Assembly: GCA_015228995.1 (NCBI GenBank)
Contig: JADGCM010000016.1
Span: 1 to 15,958, forward strand
Origin: Magnetococcales bacterium
GTDB taxonomy: Bacteria; Pseudomonadota; Magnetococcia; Magnetococcales; JADGCH01
DNA: 15,958 nt
Direction of reading: 5' to 3'
In this document: positions 1-6,962 of the stretch, piece after piece
How positions within the stretch are numbered: position 1 is the stretch's first letter
How the letters are laid out: the number at the start of each line of letters is the position of its first letter
Notes under the pieces: generated by a model
Told to the model about the DNA's origin: nothing
Databases searched by the model: none
What the model saw: only the letters and a program-made list of their open reading frames with translations
Position numbers and translations under genes: made by a program

Positions 1-2451
1 TATCGTCGGGCCGCAGAACAGGGCGACGCGCGTGCTCAAAATAGTCTTGGCTTCATGTACGATAGTGGTCGTGGTGTGGATCGGGACGATTACGAGGCGG
101 TGAAATGGTACCGTCAAGCTGCCGGGCAGGGGGATGCCAGTGCCCAGTTTAATTTGGGCTTCATGTACGACCGTGGCCGCGGTGTGACGCAGGATGACAA
201 CGAGGCGGTGAGTTGGTACCGCCAAGCTGCTGAGAAGGGGGATGCGCATGCGCAGTTCTACCTAGGCATCATGTATGGTAAAGGCCGTGGCGTCACCCAA
301 GACGACATGGAGGCGGTCCACTGGTTCCGCCTTGCCGCTGAGCAGGGGAATGCCGACGCGCAAACCAGCCTTGGCTTCATGTATGACAAAGGCCGGGGGG
401 TACCCCAAGACGATGCTGAAGCGGTTCGTTGGTACCGCAAAGCTGCCGAGCAAGGGAACATCAGTGCTCAATTCAACCTCGGCTTCATGTACGTTAAAGG
501 CAAAGGGGTGTCACGAGATGATGCCGAGGCTGTGTATTGGTATCGTAAGGCTGCTGATCAGGGACATCCCGATGCTCAAAATAGTCTTGGTTTCATGTAC
601 GATAAAGGGCAGGGAGTGCCACAAGACTACGTTGAGGCGGTCAAGTGGTACCAGTTAGCGGCTGATCAAGGCAATACCAGTGCTCAAATTAACCTGGGTT
701 TTATGTACGACAAGGGACTGGGTGTTGGCAGGGATTACGTCGAGGCGGTGCGTTGGTTCCGGCTGGCGGCTGAAAATGGCAATAATTATGCTCAAAATAG
801 TCTTGGTTTCATGTATGACAAAGGATTGGGTGTTCCTAGGGACGATGCTGAGGCGGTAAAGTGGTATCGTCTGGCGGCAGAACAGGGCAATGCGAGTGCC
901 CAATTCAACCTGGGATTTATGTATGACAAGGGAGAAGGGGTTACTCAAGATTACGTTGAAGCGGTGCGCTGGTTCTTCATGTCCGCTCAGCAAGGGGAGG
1001 TGCATGCCCAGTTCCATTTGGGGGTCATGTATGCCAAGGGTCGGGGGGTAGCGCGTGACGAGGCTGAGGCGATGCGTTGGTACCGTATGGCGGCCGAGCA
1101 AGGTAACGCCAGTGCCCAATTCAGCCTGGGTTTTATGTATGCCAAGGGGCGAGGGACGTTGCGCGACGATACCGAAGCCGTTTACTGGTATCGTGCGGCG
1201 GCAGAGCAGGGGCATATGGAGGCTCAAAATGGTCTTGGCTTCATGTATGCCAAGGGTCGTGGTGTCATGCGTAGCGACCAGGAAGCGGTGCGTTGGTACG
1301 CCATGGCAGCGGAGCAGGGGCACAGCGAGGCCCAAAACAGCCTCGGTTTTATGTATGACAAGGGGCGCGGTGTTGAGCAAAACAACGTGCTGGCCATACG
1401 TTGGTATCGCAAGGCGGCCGAGCAGGGCAATGCCAGTGCCCAGTTTAATCTCGGGGTGATGTATGGCAAGGGCCGAGGTGTCGAGCGGAACGATACGGAG
1501 GCGGTGCGTTGGTACCGGTTGGCGGCGGAACAAGGTAACGCCTATGCGCAAAACAGCCTTGGCTTCATGTATTACAAGGGACGAGGCGCCGAACAGAACG
1601 ACGCCGAAGCGGTGGTGTGGTACCGTCGTGCCGCAGAACATGGCAATGCCTACGCCCAGAATAGCCTCGGTTTTATGTACGATCGTGGTCGTGGTGTACC
1701 ACAAGACAGCGACGAGGCGGTTAGATGGTACCGTCTATCGGCAGAACAGCGCAATGCTCGGGCTCAATTTCAATTGGGCATTATGTACGAGAAGGGGCGC
1801 GGTGTGGCGCAGAATGACGTAGCGGCGGCGCACTGGTATCGCTTGGCTGCTGAACAAGGGAATTCTTATGCCCAAAATAGTCTCGGTTTTATGTACGAGA
1901 AAGGATGTGGCGTGCAGCAGGATGACCAGGAGTCGTTACACTGGTATCGGTTGTCGGCCAATCAGGGCAACGCCCATGCCATGAGCAGTCTCGGCTCCTT
2001 CTACGCGGCCGGTCGTGGTGGTTTGACCCAAAGTGATCACGAAGCGATGAGGTGGTATCGCATGGCGGTTGAGCAAGGTAGCGTTCGCGCCCAGTATCAC
2101 GTTGGGGCCATGTATGCCGCTGGGCGAGGTGGCGTGCCGATGGATGACGAAGAGAGTATGCAGTGGTTTTGCCGTGCCGCTATGCAGGGAGATAGTGCCT
2201 CTCAGGCAGTGCTGGGACTCATGTACCGTGAAGGGTTGGGGGCGTTAGCAAAAAGTGATCCGTTGTACGCCTGTATCTGGCTCGATATTGCTGTCAGTAG
2301 TGGTCACGATGAGGCGAAGCCGTGGCGTGACGACGCTTTTGCTACCATTTCGGAGCCGCAGTTGCGTACCGTGCAGTACATGATCCAGGAAATTACCTCA
2401 GAAATCGGTGCGTACAGTTCCAGGAATGTTGTTCTGCCAGTGGAAGAGTGA
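1..2451 (+). CDS. Sel1-like repeat protein (5' end outside window)
   Basis: The frame is open from base 1, so the true start lies upstream; the first internal ATG at 55 is mid-repeat. About 21 consecutive 36-residue Sel1-like repeats are visible, each of the form A-x-x-x-L-G-x-M-Y-x-x-G-x-G-V-x-x-D-x-x-E-A-x-x-W-Y-R-x-A-A-E-Q-G. Repeats near the 3' end degenerate (AAGRGG variants), followed by a capping sequence with YACIWLDIA and a charged C-terminal tail ending LPVEE. Sel1 repeats are TPR-like helical pairs that form solenoids for protein-protein contacts; in bacteria they occur in scaffold, signalling and envelope proteins, so no specific partner can be named. No signal peptide can be judged because the N-terminus is missing. 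The next gene starts 1 nt after the TGA, so the two are probably co-transcribed. Family assignment is firm; role is unknown. Confidence 0.95.
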   Translation, partial: YRRAAEQGDARAQNSLGFMYDSGRGVDRDDYEAVKWYRQAAGQGDASAQFNLGFMYDRGRGVTQDDNEAVSWYRQAAEKGDAHAQFYLGIMYGKGRGVTQDDMEAVHWFRLAAEQGNADAQTSLGFMYDKGRGVPQDDAEAVRWYRKAAEQGNISAQFNLGFMYVKGKGVSRDDAEAVYWYRKAADQGHPDAQNSLGFMYDKGQGVPQDYVEAVKWYQLAADQGNTSAQINLGFMYDKGLGVGRDYVEAVRWFRLAAENGNNYAQNSLGFMYDKGLGVPRDDAEAVKWYRLAAEQGNASAQFNLGFMYDKGEGVTQDYVEAVRWFFMSAQQGEVHAQFHLGVMYAKGRGVARDEAEAMRWYRMAAEQGNASAQFSLGFMYAKGRGTLRDDTEAVYWYRAAAEQGHMEAQNGLGFMYAKGRGVMRSDQEAVRWYAMAAEQGHSEAQNSLGFMYDKGRGVEQNNVLAIRWYRKAAEQGNASAQFNLGVMYGKGRGVERNDTEAVRWYRLAAEQGNAYAQNSLGFMYYKGRGAEQNDAEAVVWYRRAAEHGNAYAQNSLGFMYDRGRGVPQDSDEAVRWYRLSAEQRNARAQFQLGIMYEKGRGVAQNDVAAAHWYRLAAEQGNSYAQNSLGFMYEKGCGVQQDDQESLHWYRLSANQGNAHAMSSLGSFYAAGRGGLTQSDHEAMRWYRMAVEQGSVRAQYHVGAMYAAGRGGVPMDDEESMQWFCRAAMQGDSASQAVLGLMYREGLGALAKSDPLYACIWLDIAVSSGHDEAKPWRDDAFATISEPQLRTVQYMIQEITSEIGAYSSRNVVLPVEE

Positions 2452-2452
2452 C

Positions 2453-4555
2453 ATGACCGATCAACCGAGTGATGTCGCCGCTGATATAGATGTGGTGCGA
2501 CAGAGTCTGGTGGAGTGGTGGCCTGCCTTTGTGCAGAGTGCATTATCTCCTGACTGGATGCGCAGCCGAGAACGACGACAATACGCAAAATGGGTATTGT
2601 TGTTTGTAGATTTGATGTGGAGAGAATATCAACAAGTCCTGCCGTTTTGGCAGCCTAAATCCGTGCAACACTGTCTTACGCGGCATTTCATGACGCAGGT
2701 CGGTTCTGCTGCAGATTCGAGTCGGTTCTGTTTGGTATTGGGGTCGCTGTTGCAATTCTTGCATCAGCAGCAGTGGATGGTATTGGATCCAGATCTTATT
2801 GCCCAATTAAAGGCTATGTCTCAACAGAAGATGGAGGTGGCCCAACTCATTGAGTGGCCGGGGACGTCGCCGCAGACGGCCGGATCGACGGGTCGTGGCA
2901 GGTTGCCACGGGAGTCTTCGCCGCTGACGGACAGGTTGAGTCAGGAGACCAAACGTATTGCGGCATTGATTGTGCGAGATCGTCCGCCCGTCATGGCGGA
3001 AGAACATATGGCGTTCCTCGAATCTCGACCGGAAGCTGTCTTTGAGATTCTTGCCACGTTGGAGGATCTTTTCGCGGCGATGACGTCAGAACCCTCCCCG
3101 GCGGACGAGGCGTTGGTGACGGCCTATCTCGTGCAGCTTTCCTATCTATTGGATAGTATTCGTTACGATGTTGAGCGCCGGTACGATTGGGCGATACGGT
3201 TAATTGCCGACTTCCAGAACGAGTTGGTGCGTTTGATACGAGACAGGCGTTTATCGGGGGTGTTTGTAACGACGTTGTTCAGTCTGATGAACGAGTGCAA
3301 ATTGACAATAGAACCGAGTCTGGTGGCTAGCTACCAAGACTTGATGACTGAGGAAACGGCTGGTCAAGTGTTGACTCCCGAGAGTTTTGGTGAGGCGATT
3401 GAACAGTTGCTGCAGGAGCACGGGGGGGATCCCTTTGCGCTCTGTTCCTTGTTAGAAGAGTTGGTGCGGGCCATGCCGAACGAGACGCGTTCGTTTGCAT
3501 TAGGGGAGTCTTGCCGCATCGGTGGACAGTCTGGCATGAGTGACGCGGTGGCCTTGCTGATTTTAAGTCGTGATGCCTCGGTTCGTAAAACGGCTTCGGA
3601 GAGTTTGTTGTTTCATGCCGGGACGGTGACGCCCAGTGCTTTGCGACGGCTGATCGTCATGCGTAATTGGTTACCGGAAAATGATCGTAAAGCAATCGAT
3701 TTGGTGACCCGGGCGGCGCGTAAAAAGGGGGTTGCTTGTGCGCAGTGGCCGGAATGTGACAAGATCATTTCCTATCACTCGATGTTGATCGATGGTTCGG
3801 GCAGCCACGGGGTCATGATTGTTTCTCAGTCGGGGCGAAGCTGCCGTTGGTCAGCCATCTTAACCAGGCAGACACAGGGTTTCTCAGACGTTTGGAGCGA
3901 GGGAGGGCTGTCGCGTAAGGAGATCAACGTCCGTATGCAGCATCTACTTAGCCAGGATGCTGGGCCGGTTACGAGGTCGTTGGTCGATTGCATCGTCAGA
4001 CATCACCTCCACGTCTGTCTCGAACAGGGAGAGATTCCACCGCCCGCGTTGTTACAGATTGCCGAGGCAATCGGTGCCACCGAGTGGTTGCCGCAGCCTA
4101 TTGACGTTCAGCAACGGTTACAGGCGCTACTGAATATTGAACCAGGCGTTGGGTCGATGGACGCCACAGCGGGGGAGCAGCCGCTTGACGTGTCGCTACT
4201 GTTACAAGCGCACCGCTTAAACATCATGGATAGCTGGTTTGAAGATAATGGGGCCATCGCCGAGTTTTTGACCACGACACGCATTCGCCGTGAGGCTATT
4301 TTGACCAAACAGCTGTTGCAGAAATTTTATGACCCGCAAAGGCAACGCTGGGCCGAAATGATGATTTGGGCGGCCCTTTGGTTTCAAGAGCAAAAAAAAG
4401 GTAACGGCGCTGACCGTTTATATCAGGCTTGGTCGGGGTGCTTGACCAGAACAGCAGCGCAGATTCTTGATGGACAGCCACTGGATAAAATTGAACTAAT
4501 GCTTTTTATGGCTCAGCAGACCGCTTCAGCGCTGCGCGGTCGCCATAAATCATAA
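2453..4555 (+). CDS. Uncharacterised 700-residue, mainly helical protein
   Basis: I do not recognise a family with confidence. The ATG at 2453 is chosen over an upstream in-frame GTG at 2408 because GGAAGAG at 2442-2448 sits 4 nt before it and the start then abuts the Sel1 gene's stop instead of overlapping it. The protein has no signal peptide and no clear membrane segment, so it is probably cytoplasmic. Most of it is amphipathic helix; a stretch including VALLILSRDASVRKTASES resembles a HEAT-type repeat. A distinct, more beta-rich segment near residues 440-490 (IDGSGSHGVMIV, then WSAILTRQTQGFSDVW) interrupts the helices. Its placement directly behind a Sel1 scaffold gene suggests a shared process or complex, but that is inference from position only. 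The gene ends at TAA 4553-4555, inside the A-tract of a minus-strand terminator. Confidence 0.85.
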   Translation: MTDQPSDVAADIDVVRQSLVEWWPAFVQSALSPDWMRSRERRQYAKWVLLFVDLMWREYQQVLPFWQPKSVQHCLTRHFMTQVGSAADSSRFCLVLGSLLQFLHQQQWMVLDPDLIAQLKAMSQQKMEVAQLIEWPGTSPQTAGSTGRGRLPRESSPLTDRLSQETKRIAALIVRDRPPVMAEEHMAFLESRPEAVFEILATLEDLFAAMTSEPSPADEALVTAYLVQLSYLLDSIRYDVERRYDWAIRLIADFQNELVRLIRDRRLSGVFVTTLFSLMNECKLTIEPSLVASYQDLMTEETAGQVLTPESFGEAIEQLLQEHGGDPFALCSLLEELVRAMPNETRSFALGESCRIGGQSGMSDAVALLILSRDASVRKTASESLLFHAGTVTPSALRRLIVMRNWLPENDRKAIDLVTRAARKKGVACAQWPECDKIISYHSMLIDGSGSHGVMIVSQSGRSCRWSAILTRQTQGFSDVWSEGGLSRKEINVRMQHLLSQDAGPVTRSLVDCIVRHHLHVCLEQGEIPPPALLQIAEAIGATEWLPQPIDVQQRLQALLNIEPGVGSMDATAGEQPLDVSLLLQAHRLNIMDSWFEDNGAIAEFLTTTRIRREAILTKQLLQKFYDPQRQRWAEMMIWAALWFQEQKKGNGADRLYQAWSGCLTRTAAQILDGQPLDKIELMLFMAQQTASALRGRHKS

Positions 4556-4581
4556 AAAAAGCGCCCGGCAGGGCGCCGGGC
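4552..4581 (-). terminator. Rho-independent terminator read on the minus strand
   Basis: On the minus strand GCCCGGC (4575-4581) pairs with GCCGGGC (4563-4569) around a 5-nt loop. A GC dinucleotide and then an uninterrupted run of seven T (complement of 4554-4560) follow. The hairpin is strong and its U-tract is on the minus strand only, so it should stop transcripts coming leftward from the lipoprotein gene or from an unannotated RNA in 4590-4800. Its U-tract overlaps the stop codon of the plus-strand 700-residue gene. Confidence 0.8.
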
Positions 4582-4679
4582 AAGGGGGAACACCGATAGA
4601 GGGCCAATCACGACCCCGCGAAGCGAAATAACCGATAAAATAAATAACGAATCACACAACATTGATATGAATATCGGAC

Positions 4680-4708
4680 GGTCTGGCGCGTTGCCTGACC
4701 TATTTTTT
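4680..4708 (+). terminator. Rho-independent terminator read on the plus strand
   Basis: GGTC (4680-4683) pairs with GACC (4697-4700), with an inner GGC/GCC pairing across a T-T mismatch and a loop GCGTT. It is followed directly by TATTTTTT at 4701-4708. This fits the end of the plus-strand operon whose last gene stops at 4555, which gives a 3' untranslated region of about 150 nt. The stem is moderate and interrupted, so efficiency is uncertain. Confidence 0.6.
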
Positions 4709-4754
4709 GAGTGCTGACGGTGGGGGAATCAAAGAGCCGCCGGAGCGAATGACA

Positions 4755-4787
4755 AGCCCTGGAGATCGTGGTTAGATCCCCAGGGCT
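4755..4787 (-). other. 13-bp stem-loop in the lipoprotein 3' region
   Basis: AGCCCTGGAGATC (4755-4767) and GATCCCCAGGGCT (4775-4787) form a 13-bp stem with a 7-nt loop. The single non-Watson-Crick position is an A-C mismatch in plus-strand RNA but a G-U wobble in minus-strand RNA, which favours folding in the lipoprotein transcript. No U-tract follows it, so it looks like a 3' stabilising structure or part of a small RNA and not a classical terminator. Confidence 0.55.
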
Positions 4788-4798
4788 CAGAAGGATAA

Positions 4799-4815
4799 AC
4801 AGCCGTAAGGGCTGT
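4799..4815 (-). terminator. Weak hairpin just after the lipoprotein stop codon
   Basis: Just downstream of the TAG stop, the minus strand reads ACAGCC, CTTAC loop, GGCTGT, then TTATCC. The 6-bp stem with a poor U-tract would give at most partial termination. Transcripts reading through would continue to the strong terminator near 4560. Confidence 0.4.
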
Positions 4816-4822
4816 CTGTAAA

Positions 4823-5134
4823 CTACTTGCGCAGGCCGTGACGGAAAGCTCTCTTGGCTTTCTCGGCGCTGGTGCGTGATTTCTCTTTGGCTTCCATGGC
4901 ATCGCGACGAGCCTGCTCAGCAGCCATACGGTCCTGCTCAGCGCGTTGCAGCGCAGCCTCAGCAGCGCGGCGGTCTTGCTCGGCCTTAATACGGTCTTGC
5001 TCAGCCTTGCGAGCCAACTCTTCGATACGGGTCTGCTCATCGGTTTGCTTCGCCGAGGAACAACCAGACATAGCCAAGCCACTAGCCAGAACGACGGCCA
5101 GCAATAAGGTCGAGGCGGATTTAATCGTCTGCAT
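4823..5134 (-). CDS. Alanine-zipper outer-membrane lipoprotein, Lpp/OprI type
   Basis: This is a 103-residue protein. Residues 1-25 form a lipoprotein signal peptide: KS near the N-terminus, a hydrophobic core LLLAVVLASGLA and a lipobox MSGC with the lipidated cysteine at 25. The mature part is a single long charged, alanine-rich helix with repeated AEQDR and AEQAR blocks and no proline, typical of a trimeric coiled coil or alanine zipper. It ends in Leu-Arg-Lys. In Braun lipoprotein and Pseudomonas OprI the C-terminal lysine is joined to peptidoglycan by L,D-transpeptidases, so an outer membrane-peptidoglycan tether is the likely role. The ATG is supported by AGGGAGAA about 10 nt upstream. 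It is transcribed alone, convergent with the preceding operon. Very small abundant lipoproteins of this kind are usually strongly expressed. It could instead be an uncrosslinked paralogue. Confidence 0.85.
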   Translation of the reverse strand: MQTIKSASTLLLAVVLASGLAMSGCSSAKQTDEQTRIEELARKAEQDRIKAEQDRRAAEAALQRAEQDRMAAEQARRDAMEAKEKSRTSAEKAKRAFRHGLRK

Positions 5135-5151
5135 TTTCTAAATTCTCCCTG

Positions 5152-5220
5152 ATCTGAACTGCGATATGTTTATTGCAGAATGGTTAAAGAATCTGAAACA
5201 ACATCTGAGTGACATCAGAT
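5152..5220 (-). promoter_or_regulatory. ATCTGA repeat cluster in the lipoprotein leader
   Basis: The motif ATCTGA occurs at 5152-5157, 5191-5196 and 5203-5208, and its reverse complement TCAGAT at 5215-5220. The last two form a perfect 6-bp inverted repeat with a 6-nt spacer. The cluster lies within about 90 nt upstream of the lipoprotein start, where a promoter, operator or leader structure is expected. I could not assign a convincing -35/-10 pair; AT-rich sequence with TTATAT near 5228-5233 is one weak candidate. Function is inferred from position only. Confidence 0.3.
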
Positions 5221-5378
5221 TCCTACGATATAACCGTATTCCATTTTCGGAAATCGGCTAAACAAAAATAGACCATTAAATGAATCCCGGCATTATAGAC
5301 CTTCCTTTACGAAGAAATCAAGCAAAAATATCTACCAAGGGAATGGTCCAATCATTACGTCACGAAAGCAAGTTATAG

Positions 5379-5429
5379 GCCATTTAATAAATATAGATAA
5401 CAATCAACGAAATAGTGTTATTAAATGGC
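5379..5429. repeat. 12-bp perfect inverted repeat around a stop codon
   Basis: GCCATTTAATAA (5379-5390) is the exact reverse complement of TTATTAAATGGC (5418-5429). The arms flank a 27-nt loop that contains the stop codon (5404-5406) of the small gene downstream of thiSG. The stem is AT-rich and not followed by a T-run, so it is not a standard terminator; it may cap or process the 3' end of the thiSG transcript. Confidence 0.5.
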
Positions 5430-5898
5430 GCCGACTAATGGGTTTCTGCAAAGGTTGAGACAACGGATTGACGCCCGCCACAGCGGCCAGTGCTGCCTCG
5501 GCGTGTTCAAATTCCAGTACGGGAGCGATTAACGGCTCAACGAAGTAGTGACCTGTTTCTGGTTCCCATGCCGTCAGAATCGGGATACGCCGCTGTTGGA
5601 GTGTCAATACAAGGCCTTGTTTGGCGGTGACGCGTCCCGTTTCATCCGTCTCTAGTGGCAACGCTGAGGCAACCGGCATCGGTTCTGTCCAGGTTGGGCT
5701 TTTCCAGTAGACGCGTTCCACTGCCCACGGAGTCGCCAACAAGGCCGAGGTGACAACGCCGCTGCGAGAGGCATCCTCCAAACGCACCGTGATAACGATA
5801 CGCCGGTTGAGCTTAACGCCATCGGGTAGGGCGTCTAAAATACGCTCGGAGGCCACCCGTAAAGCGACCGGATCGGGCCAGCGAAAGTCCCACGACAT
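5404..5898 (-). CDS. Small protein, possibly HybE-like hydrogenase chaperone
   Basis: This is a 164-residue soluble protein with no signal peptide or membrane segment. The ATG at 5898 is chosen because AAGG lies 5 nt before it and 7 nt separate it from the thiSG stop; a start at 5922 would overlap thiSG by 17 nt. It is surely co-transcribed with thiSG. The order of motifs recalls the HybE/HupJ family of [NiFe]-hydrogenase large-subunit chaperones: an N-terminal helix with LP, then a beta segment leading to TPW at 56-58, a central variable part, then GHYFVEPLIAPVLEF (116-130) where HybE has GxxxxxSLFSPMxEF, an alanine-rich helix, and a C-terminal SRRHL (155-159). This is a by-eye match and the sequence is divergent. 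No hydrogenase gene is in the window. An unrelated thiamine-operon protein is the alternative. Confidence 0.55.
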   Translation of the reverse strand: MSWDFRWPDPVALRVASERILDALPDGVKLNRRIVITVRLEDASRSGVVTSALLATPWAVERVYWKSPTWTEPMPVASALPLETDETGRVTAKQGLVLTLQQRRIPILTAWEPETGHYFVEPLIAPVLEFEHAEAALAAVAGVNPLSQPLQKPISRRHLITLFR

Positions 5899-5905
5899 CT
5901 CCACC

Positions 5906-6886
5906 TTAGAAGAACGTGCCATCCAGGGGTGAGGAGGCTGACGCATACAGCTTGCGCGGCATGCGCCCGGCACGCCAAGCTAGTCGGCCGGATTGCACCG
6001 CCAGCTTCATGGCCGTGGCCATCTGCACCGGATTTTTAGCCTCGGCAATGGCGGTGTTCATCAGGACACCATCGCAGCCCAACTCCATCGCTACTGCGGC
6101 ATCGGATGCGGTACCGACGCCAGCATCGACCAACACTGGAATATGACTTTGCTCAATGATAATGCGCAGGGTAAACGGATTGCGAATGCCCAGCCCAGAA
6201 CCAATAGGTGCGGCCAATGGCATCACGGCGACGCAGCCCATCTGCTCGAATTGTTGACACAGATAGGGATCGTCTGTGGTGTAAACCATCACCTCAAACC
6301 CATCTTTAATTAGAATTTCCGCCGCCTTAAGCGTTTCCGGGGTGTTGGGCCATAAATATTTGGCATCGGCCAATACTTCCAATTTGACCAAATTCCAGCC
6401 CCCGGCTGCACGGGCCAGTCGTAAGGTACGCACCGCGTCTTCGGCGGTGTAACAACCGGCAGTGTTGGGGAGGTAGGTATAGCGTTTTGGATCTAAATGA
6501 TCAGTCAGCATCGGCGCTTGGGGGTCACTGATATTGACGCGGCGCACCGCAACGGTGACGATTTCAGCCCCAGAAGCGGCGACAGCCCGGGCAGTCTCGT
6601 CGAAGTCACGATATTTACCGGTGCCGACCAACAGACGACTGTGAAAAGTACGCCCGGCGATATGCAACGGATCCTCGATGTCATCCGATCCGCCACCGAT
6701 GAAATGGACCACCTCAACTTGGTCGCCATCCTGTAAGTGGACCGAGTTGAAACGGTCACGCGGAATAACCGTCAGATTGAGCTCAACTGCCACCCGGTCA
6801 GGATCACAGGCGATCTGACCCAGCAAATCATTGACGGTGCAATCTGGTGTGATATTCTTTACCTCGCCATTGAGTATGACGTTCAT
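5906..6886 (-). CDS. thiSG: Fused sulfur carrier ThiS and thiazole synthase ThiG
   Basis: This 326-residue fusion makes the thiazole phosphate moiety of thiamine from 1-deoxyxylulose 5-phosphate, dehydroglycine and sulfur carried as a thiocarboxylate. Residues 1-66 are ThiS: MNVILNG, a beta-grasp fold, and the diagnostic end FIGGG (62-66). Residues from about 72 are ThiG: GTGKY (88-92), VKLEVL with Schiff-base lysine 168 and Glu170, YTTDDP, MPLAAPIGSG, and VDAGVGTASDAA with Asp254. The length matches ThiS plus ThiG with no intervening stop. The ATG at 6886 begins the canonical ThiS N-terminus and has GGGAGG about 12-13 nt upstream; longer starts would add an unrelated sequence. Such bifunctional ThiS-ThiG proteins are annotated in some bacteria. 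Oddly, ThiS normally needs a free C-terminal Gly-Gly. Divergent from mobA. No THI-box riboswitch signature is seen in the short upstream gap. Confidence 0.93.
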   Translation of the reverse strand: MNVILNGEVKNITPDCTVNDLLGQIACDPDRVAVELNLTVIPRDRFNSVHLQDGDQVEVVHFIGGGSDDIEDPLHIAGRTFHSRLLVGTGKYRDFDETARAVAASGAEIVTVAVRRVNISDPQAPMLTDHLDPKRYTYLPNTAGCYTAEDAVRTLRLARAAGGWNLVKLEVLADAKYLWPNTPETLKAAEILIKDGFEVMVYTTDDPYLCQQFEQMGCVAVMPLAAPIGSGLGIRNPFTLRIIIEQSHIPVLVDAGVGTASDAAVAMELGCDGVLMNTAIAEAKNPVQMATAMKLAVQSGRLAWRAGRMPRKLYASASSPLDGTFF

Positions 6887-6962
6887 AATGTGCTCTAACC
6901 TCCCACAGATGCCAACGATACCTGACGCAAAGATACCCGAAGACGAGTCCCACACGCAACAG

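Noticed and set aside
655..1704. A 349-codon open frame on the minus strand opposite the Sel1 array
   Set aside because: It is a shadow: the 36-residue repeats have regular codon use, so stop codons are missing periodically on the other strand. The translation only mirrors the repeats and has no family features or ribosome-binding site.
6887..6962. THI-box (TPP) riboswitch before thiSG
   Set aside because: The gap to mobA is only about 76 bp and lacks the conserved CUGAGA and ACCUGAUCUGG-type segments on the minus strand.
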